23,822 nucleotides of DNA from Bacteroidales bacterium UBA4243 (lineage in GTDB: Bacteria > Bacteroidota > Bacteroidia > Bacteroidales > F082): assembly GCA_002396205.1 (NCBI GenBank), contig DGXB01000068.1, positions 1 to 23,822 on the forward strand, given 5' to 3'. This document shows, in pieces, positions 14,448 to 22,500 of the stretch (positions within the stretch are counted from its first letter, which is position 1; every line of letters starts with the position of its first letter). The notes beneath the pieces were generated by a model. It saw nothing but the letters and a program-made list of their open reading frames with translations, did not search any database and was not told the DNA's origin. A program made the position numbers and the translations under genes.

Positions 14448-15686
14448 ATGACAAAGAAAAAACATAGCGGTTTCTGGTTCCATTTCGGCAGGACGATGGC
14501 GGCCTTGGGCATCCTGTTGCTGCTGCTCATCCTGTTCGTCTACCTCTCCGTTCCCACCTACAGCTTCAAGGAGCCGCGCCCTTTCAGCGGCGAATACCTC
14601 TACAACCCCTACCAGGACATGAATCCCGACCAATGGAAGAAATACCATTTTCACTGCCATTCGCGCAAATATTTCGGCCTGACCAACGGAAGAAAAAGCA
14701 CCGAAGCGGCCATCGACAGCGTGTATCAAGTCTTGGGCTACGACCACTACGGCATCTCCGACTACATGGGCATCAACAAGCATAACGCTGATAAAGAGGA
14801 CTATATCCCCGCCTACGAACACGGCTACGGCCTCATCCGCAAGACGCACCAAATCTGCATCGGGGCAGAATCGGTGTATTGGCCCGACTTCCCTTTCATG
14901 CAAAACCTCAGCATGAAACAGCACATGATCAACAAGTTGGGCGAACGAAGCCGCTTCGTCATGCCAGCCCACGCCTCGTTCACGAAAGGCTACAAGGTGA
15001 GCGACATGAAATGGCTGAGCAACTACCGCCTGATCGAGGTGGTGAACCCTTACGGAAACGCCATCGAGCATTGGGATGTGGCGCTTTCCAACGGACATAG
15101 GATTTATGCCCTCGGCGACGACGACACGCACAACATCACCAACGTGCACGAGGTGTGCCGCAACCTGACCATGGTCAACACGCCCGACCTGAAGGCCGAA
15201 AACGTTTACGATGCCTTGGAAAAAGGCTTGTGCTATGCCGTGGAGTTCGACAATTACTATTACCATCCCCTGACCCTTGAGCAAAAGGCGAAAGAAGCCC
15301 ATGCACTCGACCATTTGACTCAGGCCCAACTCGTTGGCGATACGCTTTTCATCCAAACCTCAGCCGAGACCATGCGCCAAGTGCAATTCATCGGGCAAGA
15401 CGGCAAGTTGCTGAAAACCGAAGAGAACGTGGCAACGGCCCAATACGTCATCCAGCCCGAAGACACCTATGTGCGCACCCGCATCGACCTCAACGGCAGG
15501 AACTTCCTGTATCTGAACCCCGTCACGCGGCACCCCACCTCCATCGTCGTCGACCGCCGCCTCGACAGCGTCAACTACTCGCAAACCATACTCTATTGGG
15601 TGGTCTATGCCGTGGCCTTCGTGGCCTTCGTTTGGTATCTCATCAAGAAAAGGAAAGAAAGGAAAACCGATGCCGATGCAAGTTAA
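14448..15686 (+). CDS. Membrane-anchored PHP-domain phosphoesterase
   Basis: A 412-aa protein with a metal-dependent PHP-type domain held between two membrane segments (about 17-36 and 379-399, the latter followed by a basic tail KKRKERK). The domain shows the expected metal ligands in order: His69-x-His71 in FHCHS, Asp105 in GISDYMG, Glu141 in GAESVYW, His175 in MPAHASF, and Asp224-226 with His228 in GDDDTHN. PHP enzymes mostly hydrolyse phosphomonoesters or phosphodiesters; the substrate here is unknown. With both ends in the membrane, the catalytic part is most likely extracytoplasmic (inference). The ATG at 14448 is chosen because an upstream TTG lies in the promoter. Its 3' end overlaps the next gene, a GT-C glycosyltransferase, by 17 bp, so a role in lipid-linked sugar or envelope glycan metabolism is likely. 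Confidence 0.82.
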   Translation: MTKKKHSGFWFHFGRTMAALGILLLLLILFVYLSVPTYSFKEPRPFSGEYLYNPYQDMNPDQWKKYHFHCHSRKYFGLTNGRKSTEAAIDSVYQVLGYDHYGISDYMGINKHNADKEDYIPAYEHGYGLIRKTHQICIGAESVYWPDFPFMQNLSMKQHMINKLGERSRFVMPAHASFTKGYKVSDMKWLSNYRLIEVVNPYGNAIEHWDVALSNGHRIYALGDDDTHNITNVHEVCRNLTMVNTPDLKAENVYDALEKGLCYAVEFDNYYYHPLTLEQKAKEAHALDHLTQAQLVGDTLFIQTSAETMRQVQFIGQDGKLLKTEENVATAQYVIQPEDTYVRTRIDLNGRNFLYLNPVTRHPTSIVVDRRLDSVNYSQTILYWVVYAVAFVAFVWYLIKKRKERKTDADAS

Positions 15687-17349
15687 AGAACAGAGAATCA
15701 ACCGAATGCTTGTTTGGCTCTTGGCCGTCAGCGCCATCGTGAGAGGCATCTTGGCCGCATGGCTCGAGTTTGGCAACGACGAGGTGTATTATTGGACCTA
15801 CGCCCTCTATCCCGACCTGAGCCACTTCGACCACCCGCCCATGGTGGGTTGGATGATTCAGCTCTTCAGCCTCAACTTGTTGCTCGACAGCGAGTTTTTC
15901 ATCCGATTGGCCTCCGTTGTCCTCATGACCGCCGACACCTATATTATATACCGCATCGGAAAAGACATAAAAGACGCGCAAACGGGCCTTTACGCGGCGC
16001 TGCTCTACACGGCCTCCGTCTACGGTTTCGTCATCACCGGCATTTTCATCATGCCCGACACCCCGCTGATGCTGTTTTGGTTGCTCGCCATTTGGATGGC
16101 CATCCGGTATTTCGCTGGATTGCCACGCTTCGCTCGCAATGACGCAGACGACGACACGCTTCGCGTCATTGCGAGGAGGAACGACGAAGCAATCCAGAAA
16201 AACAGCTACCTGCTTTTTTTCGGCCTCTTTGCCGGCCTTGCCATGCTATCCAAGTATTCCGGCGTTTTCCTTTGGGTCGGAATGGGGCTTTACATATTGG
16301 TTTTCAACAGGAAACAACTAAAGAACCCCTATCTTTACGTTTCACTACTCATTTCAGCCCTATGCTGCATCCCCATCCTTTATTGGAACCTGCAATACGA
16401 CTTCATCAGCTTTGGCTTCCACGGCGACCGCGTTGGCTTGGGCAAAATCAATTTCGCGACGTTCGGCACCGAGGTGGCGGGCGAGTTCCTCTACAACAGC
16501 CCCGTGAATTTCGTCCTGATCGTCGTCGCCGTAGTCGCGGCTTTCAAAAGGAAAATCCATCTCGAAAAAACAATCCAACGGCTGCTGCTTTGCACAACGC
16601 TTCCGCTGATTGCCGCCTTCCTACTCATCTCGCTCACCCGCCCCACCCTACCCCATTGGAACGCACCCGCTTACAGCACACTTATTTTATTGGCGGCCTG
16701 CCATTTAAGCGACAAAAAGCCGATGAAAGAAGGGCTTATCGCCATCCCGAAAGGCATTGTGGCGGCGCTTTGCGTCATGCTCTTCGTCGTGGTTTTCGGG
16801 GCCGCCGAAATCCAAACGGGCTTCATTCCCCTCGACCGTCACACCGAACCTGAGATGCAGGGGCGCAACGACTTCACCCTCGACATGTACGGCTGGCGAC
16901 AATTAGAGAGCAAATTCTCCGACCTACGCCAACAGAAAATTGATGAAGGCTTGATGAAAGAAGAAGATGGCATCGTGGCCGACGAATGGTTTCCCTTGGC
17001 CAACCTCGACTATTACGTGGCACGTCCGTTGGGCATGAAGGTGATGGGCATCGGCTATCCCGACAAGCTCCACAAATACCTGTGGATCAACGACGAACGA
17101 GGCGGCTTCGCCAAAGGCGAGGATTTCTGGTTCCTCACCGACAGCCGCTACTTCAAGCGACCCGAGGCACTCTACCCCGGCGGCTTCCAGTCCATCGAGT
17201 CCATCGACACCATCACCATCGAGCGTGGGGGCAAACCCGCCAAAAACTTCTTCGTCTACGCCTGCAAAGGCCTGATTTACATGCAGCCAAGCGTCAATGA
17301 CCTGATGGCCCAACGCGAGGCCGAAAAACACAAAACCGAAGAGCCATGA
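15670..17349 (+). CDS. ArnT/PMT-like GT-C glycosyltransferase with in-frame repeat insertion
   Basis: A 559-aa multi-pass membrane protein of the dolichyl/undecaprenyl-phosphate-sugar glycosyltransferase superfamily, which moves a sugar from a polyprenyl-phosphate carrier to an acceptor outside the cytoplasm. GNDEVYYW (35-42) carries the Asp-Glu of the first extracytoplasmic loop. HFDHPPMVGW (52-61) and SKYSGVFLW (194-202) are further family blocks, followed by many hydrophobic segments and a ~150-residue soluble C-terminal part. The start could be 15670 or the next Met at 15676; longer frames begin inside the PHP gene. Residues 149-177 come from an 83-bp palindromic repeat (16115-16197) placed between two membrane helices. 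The stop overlaps the next gene by 4 bp. Acceptor (lipid A, glycan or protein) is unknown. Confidence 0.85.
   Translation: MPMQVKEQRINRMLVWLLAVSAIVRGILAAWLEFGNDEVYYWTYALYPDLSHFDHPPMVGWMIQLFSLNLLLDSEFFIRLASVVLMTADTYIIYRIGKDIKDAQTGLYAALLYTASVYGFVITGIFIMPDTPLMLFWLLAIWMAIRYFAGLPRFARNDADDDTLRVIARRNDEAIQKNSYLLFFGLFAGLAMLSKYSGVFLWVGMGLYILVFNRKQLKNPYLYVSLLISALCCIPILYWNLQYDFISFGFHGDRVGLGKINFATFGTEVAGEFLYNSPVNFVLIVVAVVAAFKRKIHLEKTIQRLLLCTTLPLIAAFLLISLTRPTLPHWNAPAYSTLILLAACHLSDKKPMKEGLIAIPKGIVAALCVMLFVVVFGAAEIQTGFIPLDRHTEPEMQGRNDFTLDMYGWRQLESKFSDLRQQKIDEGLMKEEDGIVADEWFPLANLDYYVARPLGMKVMGIGYPDKLHKYLWINDERGGFAKGEDFWFLTDSRYFKRPEALYPGGFQSIESIDTITIERGGKPAKNFFVYACKGLIYMQPSVNDLMAQREAEKHKTEEP
16115..16197. repeat. 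Palindromic repeat inserted in frame within a coding gene
   Basis: The left arm (CTGGATTGC...CAATGACGC, 16115-16145) and the right arm (16163-16197) are imperfect reverse complements around a 17-bp centre. A related half-copy is at 9441-9469 in non-coding DNA. Translated, it adds about 28 polar, Arg/Asp-rich residues to the glycosyltransferase without breaking the frame. Confidence 0.85.
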
Positions 17350-18818
17350 ACCTTTGCAAGACACCGAACAAACTGCAATCCGCACTCGAATGCCTTGTTT
17401 TATTAGCCTTGGCAATGGCTTTGCGTGCCCTCTGCATCGGCAAGACCGACCTCGGCGGCGACGAGAGTTTCACGCTCTACATGGCCCTACAAAGCCTGCC
17501 CGACATCGTTGCGATGCTCACCCGAGGCGACAACCCGCCCCTTTGGGAAACCCTGCTGCATTTTTGGACCAAGGTTTTCGGCATCTCTGAAGTCGCCATC
17601 CGCTCCTTATCGCTCATTTTCAGCGCATTGACCGTCGTACCCATCTATTTGCTCGGCGAGAGGCACATTCAACGATTTGTGGGCATTGCAGCGTCGTTGT
17701 TTTACTGTTTTTCAACGTTTTCAATCTATATGGCGCACGAATGTCGTGTTTACAGCCTCATCGGATTTGCCACGGCCAGCTCGGTCTACCTGTTCGTCAG
17801 CGCCATTCAACGGCCTAAGACGTTCAAATTCATCCTTTTGACCCTCGCCAACCTCATGCTGATGTATGGCCACTACCTATCCGTTTGGATTATCGTAATG
17901 GAATTTATCATCACTCTGATTATCAGACCGATAAGAAACAAGATTTGGAAGCCCTACCTGATTCATGCCGCCTCGCTCGTACTGCTGTTCGCTCCCATGT
18001 TTCCCGTGCTTTTCCGACGTTTTTTGGACTCGGGCGTCAATGGCACCTGGATCGAGAAGACCACCAGTCCCGAAGCGCTCTACGACTTCCTGTGGCGCAT
18101 GTGCAACGAACCCGTGACAACGGTTTTGGCCATCGTCATCCTCGCCTCAGCGTTCATATTGTTGATTTTCAATGTTTCAAAAAAGAACTTTCACTTCGGA
18201 AACACGGCCATCCTCACTTTGATTTGGATCGTTCCGCTATTGGTTTCGTTCGTACTCTCCTATTTCACCGGCTTCTTCCTCGACCGTTATTTCTACTTCC
18301 TCTTCCCCATTTTCTACCTTGCCATCGCAGCCTATTGCAACTATCTGTTTCCCAAGCGAAAAGCCTACGGTTGGGCGCTCATGGGCATCTTTGCAGTAGC
18401 CATGGCCTTTTCTTGCACCCCTGACAGTTCCACAAAACGATTCAGCGGCTGGCATTCCAACATAAAACCGATTGTAAACCAATTGGTTGAAGCAAAAGAA
18501 AAAGAAAACGTCCTCGTTATACTGCCCGAATATTTCGACAAGCAGTTCACCTATTATCTGGACAAAAACCACGACATTTTCCGCACCCAAAGCCAGCCGA
18601 CCAACTATTACGTCTTTCGCGATTACCTTTTGAATGAAGGTTATTATTACGACTACAACTACAAAAAAGCCGATTTCGAGGCCCACGACAAGGTAGCTTT
18701 CCCATATCACAAAGCAATGCCAATCAAGGGATTAAAGGAATATTTGGAAAGCCTTGGATTCAGGCTTGAGCGGGAACAAGACGAGCCTCCTTACAGCGTC
18801 TTTTATTATTCACGGTGA
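17346..18818 (+). CDS. GT-C family membrane glycosyltransferase (GT39/PMT-like)
   Basis: A 490-aa protein with about ten hydrophobic segments. It belongs to the same superfamily as its upstream neighbour but has only limited resemblance to it. The key loop is LGGDESFTLYMA (37-46, Asp39-Glu40), followed by GDNPPLWETLLHFW (61-74, the HPPL-type motif with Asn in place of His) and an HECRVYSL block after the fourth hydrophobic segment. The last ~110 residues are soluble and Tyr-rich. It probably transfers a sugar from a polyprenyl-phosphate donor on the periplasmic side. ATG overlaps the upstream stop (ATGA), so the three genes 14448-18818 are one operon. It ends 3 bp from the convergent DUF2079 gene, with no room for a terminator between them. 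Confidence 0.82.
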   Translation: MNLCKTPNKLQSALECLVLLALAMALRALCIGKTDLGGDESFTLYMALQSLPDIVAMLTRGDNPPLWETLLHFWTKVFGISEVAIRSLSLIFSALTVVPIYLLGERHIQRFVGIAASLFYCFSTFSIYMAHECRVYSLIGFATASSVYLFVSAIQRPKTFKFILLTLANLMLMYGHYLSVWIIVMEFIITLIIRPIRNKIWKPYLIHAASLVLLFAPMFPVLFRRFLDSGVNGTWIEKTTSPEALYDFLWRMCNEPVTTVLAIVILASAFILLIFNVSKKNFHFGNTAILTLIWIVPLLVSFVLSYFTGFFLDRYFYFLFPIFYLAIAAYCNYLFPKRKAYGWALMGIFAVAMAFSCTPDSSTKRFSGWHSNIKPIVNQLVEAKEKENVLVILPEYFDKQFTYYLDKNHDIFRTQSQPTNYYVFRDYLLNEGYYYDYNYKKADFEAHDKVAFPYHKAMPIKGLKEYLESLGFRLEREQDEPPYSVFYYSR

Positions 18819-18821
18819 CGG

Positions 18822-20270
18822 TCATGGCTGTTTCCGACGGAACAGATAGAGATTCCCATCGGTGGCAAGCGTCTCGTATTCGTCGCGATTGGCAAACAGC
18901 AACTCGCCATTCCGCTCGAAATTGATGTAATGCTCCGTAATCAGCACATAATCAGTGTCTATCTTGGTCGCATTCGCGAAGTTCAGTATGTTGTCGCGCA
19001 AAGCCAAATGTGGTACGAAATTCGTTTCGGCACACACCGAAGCCTCGTCGGGAATCATCTCGATGAGCTGGCGGGCATAATCCACATCGAAACGCTTTTG
19101 CTCGTAGTGACGACCTTGATACACACAAATATGGTCGAGCCAAACCTTGGATTTGGGTACGCCGATGGTGTAAAAAGTGGTCAGCACGGTGGAAAGCAGC
19201 AAAGCCAGGCCCAAAGCCATCCGCCAACCCCGTTTTTTCAGCTTGAGAATCACCAAGAAAGACGAGACCACCAACACGGGCACAAACTCGATGGAATATT
19301 GGAACGAAACGCCCCAAAACACAGCGTTGGAGGCAAGCATTTTTTGTGCGATAAGCGGAATCAGCATCAACAAATAATTGGGTTTCAACAAAGTAAGAAG
19401 CATTCCCGAAGCCAAGGCGCAAAGATAAAACTCTCCTTTTATCCCATCGAAACGCGTCAGCGTACTCGTGTTGTTAAACAAAATACGCAGGGTCTCGCCA
19501 GGATTCAAGATCAAATTCTTGGCAATCTCAGCATAATTGCTACCCAGATACTCATATCGCATGATTCCCCTTGCCCCAATCCGAGGCATTACCACCATGT
19601 TGATCACAACAAAATAAACCAATGCAAAAACGGAACAGCCAAACAAATACCAAAGCGTTTTCTTGTCTTTACGGTAATCCCACATCAAGCCTAAAGCTAT
19701 GAAAAACAGCCATAGCGACAGATTTTCCTTTCCGATGACAAGCAAAACGGCAAAGACAGATGCTCCAATGAAACGGCCTTTTTTGAGACAATAGAGCATC
19801 CAAGGTAGCATCATCGCCGACACCACATTGGAATGATAATCATACGACAAGGCATGTATCACCCCAAAAGAGAAAAAGAACGACGCAACAGCCAAAAGCG
19901 GGAGCAAGTCGTCGTCCGTGTAAAGCAAAATCAACTTGTAGACACCGTATCCTCCAAACAACACTGCCGCAATCTGGATGACAAGCAGGGTGTACGAACC
20001 GAACACGTACACCAAAGGCGAAAGCAAAATAAGATAAAGGTCGAAATGGGCGCTCAAGGCAGACTGAGGCGCCATGTCCATCATGAACAAATCTGCTCTA
20101 CGAAAATGGGCATATTCATACATGAAATGTGTGTAAAGCCCCAGATCGAGCGCATAAGTCTTGAAAAAGTAATGGTTGACCAACGAGATGAGGCAATACA
20201 CCACACCGGCAAGGGCGAAAACCGATGCCAACGTAATCTTGTTCCACTTGCCGCTCTTGATTGGGTTCAT
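18822..20270 (-). CDS. DUF2079 family membrane protein
   Basis: A 482-aa polytopic membrane protein fitting DUF2079, a family related to GT-C glycosyltransferases. The N-terminal helix is followed by LDLGLYTHFMYEY and then SALSAHFDLYLILLSPLVY, the family's His-containing loop. Nine or more further hydrophobic segments follow, then a soluble C-terminus (about 380-482) that includes IPDEASVCAETNFVPHLALR. Biochemical function is not established for the family; a role in transferring or flipping envelope sugars is plausible given the convergent glycosyltransferase operon. It has its own promoter (20290-20297). The ends of this gene and of the glycosyltransferase operon are 3 bp apart, so their transcripts probably overlap. 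Confidence 0.82.
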   Translation of the reverse strand: MNPIKSGKWNKITLASVFALAGVVYCLISLVNHYFFKTYALDLGLYTHFMYEYAHFRRADLFMMDMAPQSALSAHFDLYLILLSPLVYVFGSYTLLVIQIAAVLFGGYGVYKLILLYTDDDLLPLLAVASFFFSFGVIHALSYDYHSNVVSAMMLPWMLYCLKKGRFIGASVFAVLLVIGKENLSLWLFFIALGLMWDYRKDKKTLWYLFGCSVFALVYFVVINMVVMPRIGARGIMRYEYLGSNYAEIAKNLILNPGETLRILFNNTSTLTRFDGIKGEFYLCALASGMLLTLLKPNYLLMLIPLIAQKMLASNAVFWGVSFQYSIEFVPVLVVSSFLVILKLKKRGWRMALGLALLLSTVLTTFYTIGVPKSKVWLDHICVYQGRHYEQKRFDVDYARQLIEMIPDEASVCAETNFVPHLALRDNILNFANATKIDTDYVLITEHYINFERNGELLFANRDEYETLATDGNLYLFRRKQP

Positions 20271-20289
20271 TTTTTCTCCTTTCGGTCTG

Positions 20290-20297
20290 CAAAACTA
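20290..20297 (-). promoter_or_regulatory. Probable -7 element of the DUF2079 gene
   Basis: TAGTTTTG on the minus strand, 20 bp before the ATG at 20270. It sits back to back with the rightward promoter at 20314-20345. Confidence 0.5.
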
Positions 20298-20313
20298 AAA
20301 AAAATCGCCATTA

Positions 20314-20345
20314 TTGCTTTGATAATTCAAAAAACACTATCTTTG
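20314..20345 (+). promoter_or_regulatory. Probable promoter of the DUF975 gene
   Basis: TTG at 20314-20316, 21-bp spacer, then TATCTTTG at 20338-20345. The ATG follows 30 bp later at 20376. This is the best match to the full Bacteroidetes -33/-7 pattern in the window. Confidence 0.65.
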
Positions 20346-20375
20346 TGACGTTAAACCCCTAAAAAACAACACAAC

Positions 20376-20996
20376 ATGATGACAAGACCTGACATTAGAA
20401 ACTACGCCCTCGGACTGCTTCGGGGCAAATGGACACAACCCGTATTGGCCGCTTTGATTACGGCTCTCGTTAGCGGGATTTCGCAAGGCGGCAACCAAAC
20501 CAAATCCGCCGGTTTCATCACGGTAGGGTTCCTCGTGGCCTTGCTCGTTGGCTGCAACCTCCAATATGGTTTTTCCGTCGGCATCCTCCGCTTCCACCGC
20601 AACCGCGAGGAGACCATCAAGGAAATGTTTAGCGCGGGCTTCAAGGAAGACTATGGGCGCGTGTTGGGCATCGAGCTGCTCAAGACCGTGTTCACCTTTC
20701 TTTGGGCATTGTTGCTCATCGTCCCCGGCATCATCAAGGCATATTCTTATGCGATGACTGAATACATTGCCGAGGACAATCCCGAACTTGGCCCCAACGA
20801 GTGCATCGACCGCAGCAAGGCCATGATGGAAGGCCACAAGATGGACCTTTTCCTCCTCGACCTCAGCTACATCGGATGGATTCTCTTGGGTATCATTACC
20901 TTAGGCATCGGCATGCTTTGGGTGGCTCCATGGATGGAGATGGCGCATGTGAAATTCTATGAAGAGCTGAAGAACGAAGCCCCGGCTTACGCTTAA
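20376..20996 (+). CDS. DUF975 family integral membrane protein
   Basis: A 206-aa membrane protein with the DUF975 pattern. Hydrophobic segments lie near 23-35, 48-66, 100-122 and 163-190. LLLIVPGIIKAYSYAMTEYI and NPELGPNECIDRSKAMMEGHK, containing the family's Asn-Pro and Ser-Lys-x-Met-Met, come before the last membrane block (LDLSYIGWILLGIITLGIG). The C-terminus (FYEELKNEAPAYA) is cytoplasmic-like. The function of this family is unknown. It is transcribed alone from its own promoter and followed by a strong intrinsic terminator. Start at the first Met of the pair MM; the second is equally possible. Confidence 0.82.
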   Translation: MMTRPDIRNYALGLLRGKWTQPVLAALITALVSGISQGGNQTKSAGFITVGFLVALLVGCNLQYGFSVGILRFHRNREETIKEMFSAGFKEDYGRVLGIELLKTVFTFLWALLLIVPGIIKAYSYAMTEYIAEDNPELGPNECIDRSKAMMEGHKMDLFLLDLSYIGWILLGIITLGIGMLWVAPWMEMAHVKFYEELKNEAPAYA

Positions 20997-21024
20997 GCGT
21001 AACAGGAAATCTTAGGCAAAACAA

Positions 21025-21059
21025 AACGGCTTGCGGAAAGGTTTCTGCAAGCCGTTTTT
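21025..21059. terminator. Intrinsic terminator, usable in both directions
   Basis: A perfect 10-bp stem (AACGGCTTGC / GCAAGCCGTT), 12-nt loop, then TTTTTC on the plus strand for the DUF975 gene. Read from the other side the tail is TTTTGTTTTG, so it could also end the leftward pepT transcript. Confidence 0.85.
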
Positions 21060-21082
21060 CAATGGTTGGTGTTTTCAAGAAT

Positions 21083-21145
21083 GCTCCGTTAGGAGCTAAC
21101 TTTTCATTGAAACCACCGAATCAATCGGTTATGCTCCGTTAGGAG
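21083..21145. repeat. Two copies of a short hairpin motif between convergent genes
   Basis: GCTCCGTTAGGAGC (21083-21096) and GCTCCGTTAGGAG (21133-21145), each preceded by AT, are small hairpins with a GTTA loop, 50 bp apart. They sit between the DUF975 terminator and the end of pepT. They are probably a dispersed short repeat. Confidence 0.55.
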
Positions 21146-21172
21146 TTTCCTTTACCAAGCCAATCCCAACCC

Positions 21173-22393
21173 TCATTCCGCCTGGAACAAGGTGATGATG
21201 TTCAGAATCACCTCCGAAGCCTTCATCATGCTTTCGAGCGGCACATATTCGAGCTTGCCGTGGAAGTTGTGTCCGCCAGCAAAGATATTGGGGCAAGGCA
21301 GGCCCATAAACGAAAGGTTGGCGCCATCGGTGCCGCCACGAATGGGTTGCACTTTCGGCTTGATGTTGGCCATCTCCATGGCTTTCAAGGCTTTCTCGAC
21401 GATGAAGAAATGCGGCTCCACCTCTTGGCGCATGTTGTAATACTGGTGTTTCAGTTCCAACGTCACCACGTTGCCGTATTTCTTGTTCAAGAACTCGGCC
21501 ACAGCCGTAATCAGGGCCTTCTTTTCCTCAAACTTGGCGCGGTCGTGGTCGCGAATGATGTACGACATGTTGGTCTCTTCAACAGTTCCGTTGATGTCGG
21601 TCAGGTGGAAGAAGCCCTCGTAGCCTTGCGTATAGCGAGGCACTTGCTCCACGGGTAGCATCCCATTGAGTTCCATGGCGATAAGCATCGAGTTCACCAT
21701 CTTGTCCTTGCCGTAGCCGGGATGGATGTTGCTGCCTTGGATGTGGATCTTGGCGGCAGCGGCATTGAAGTTCTCGTATTCCAACTCACCGATTTCGCCG
21801 CCGTCCATCGTGTAGGCATATTTCGCGCCAAACTTCTTCACGTCGAATTTCACCACGCCGCGCCCGATTTCCTCGTCGGGCGTGAAACCGATCTTGATTT
21901 CGCCATGCTTGAAGTCGGGGTGTTCCATCATGTATTGGGCCGCCCACATGATTTCGGCCACGCCCGCCTTGTCGTCGGCGCCCAGAAGGGTCGTGCCGTC
22001 GGTGGTGATCATCGTCTGGCCTTTGTATTGCGCCATTTCAGGAAATTCGGAAACGCGCAAAACGATGTTCTTTTCCTTGTTCAGAATGATGTCGCTGCCG
22101 TCGTAGTTCGGGATGATTTGCGGCTTGATGTCCTTGCCAGAGGCGTCGGGCGACGTGTCGACATGGGCGATGAAGCCGATGGCGGGAATCTCACGGTCGA
22201 CATTGGAAGGGATGGTGGCCATCACATAGCCGTATTCATCGAGGGTGGCCTCGATGCCCATGGCTTGCAGTTCGTCGCGAAGCATCTTCAACAGGTTCAA
22301 CTGTTTGTCAGTGCTGGGCTGCGACTCGGAATTTTCGTCGGAAGTGGTTTCCACTGCGACGTATCTCAGGAATTTGTCTAAAAGCTTTTCCAT
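21173..22393 (-). CDS. pepT: Peptidase T (tripeptide aminopeptidase)
   Basis: Cytoplasmic zinc enzyme of the M20 family that removes the N-terminal residue from tripeptides. The 406-aa length is standard. Metal ligands and catalytic residues line up with characterised PepT: His77 and Asp79 in AHVDTSP, Asp140 in LLGADDKAG, Glu174-Glu175 in TPDEEIG, Asp197 in TMDGGEIG, and His378 in GGHNFHGKLEY. The dimerisation domain lies between about 205 and 310. The ATG at 22393 is preceded by a probable -7 box (22414-22421), and the gene upstream ends in a terminator, so it is transcribed alone. Nothing unusual was seen. Confidence 0.96.
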   Translation of the reverse strand: MEKLLDKFLRYVAVETTSDENSESQPSTDKQLNLLKMLRDELQAMGIEATLDEYGYVMATIPSNVDREIPAIGFIAHVDTSPDASGKDIKPQIIPNYDGSDIILNKEKNIVLRVSEFPEMAQYKGQTMITTDGTTLLGADDKAGVAEIMWAAQYMMEHPDFKHGEIKIGFTPDEEIGRGVVKFDVKKFGAKYAYTMDGGEIGELEYENFNAAAAKIHIQGSNIHPGYGKDKMVNSMLIAMELNGMLPVEQVPRYTQGYEGFFHLTDINGTVEETNMSYIIRDHDRAKFEEKKALITAVAEFLNKKYGNVVTLELKHQYYNMRQEVEPHFFIVEKALKAMEMANIKPKVQPIRGGTDGANLSFMGLPCPNIFAGGHNFHGKLEYVPLESMMKASEVILNIITLFQAE

Positions 22394-22413
22394 TGTTCAA
22401 AAGTTTAGTGCCA

Positions 22414-22421
22414 CAAAAATA
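22414..22421 (-). promoter_or_regulatory. Probable -7 element of pepT
   Basis: TATTTTTG on the minus strand, 21 bp before the start codon. The -33 region would fall in the T tract of the upstream terminator. Confidence 0.45.
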
Positions 22422-22437
22422 GGAAATAATTCAATAC

Positions 22438-22470
22438 AAAAAACCGCAGCCGGATTGCTCCGGACTGCGG
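22438..22470 (-). terminator. Intrinsic terminator of the YitT-family gene
   Basis: On the minus strand CCGCAG-T-CCGGA, a GCAA loop, then TCCGG-C-TGCGG and TTTTTTG. It begins about 30 bp after the stop codon of the YitT-type gene and insulates pepT from it. Confidence 0.85.
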
Positions 22471-22500
22471 CACCATGAAAAAACAATCTATCTACTCTTT

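Noticed and set aside
21060..21172. Possible small RNA or tRNA gene between the convergent genes
   Set aside because: The short hairpins do not form a cloverleaf and no promoter is evident.
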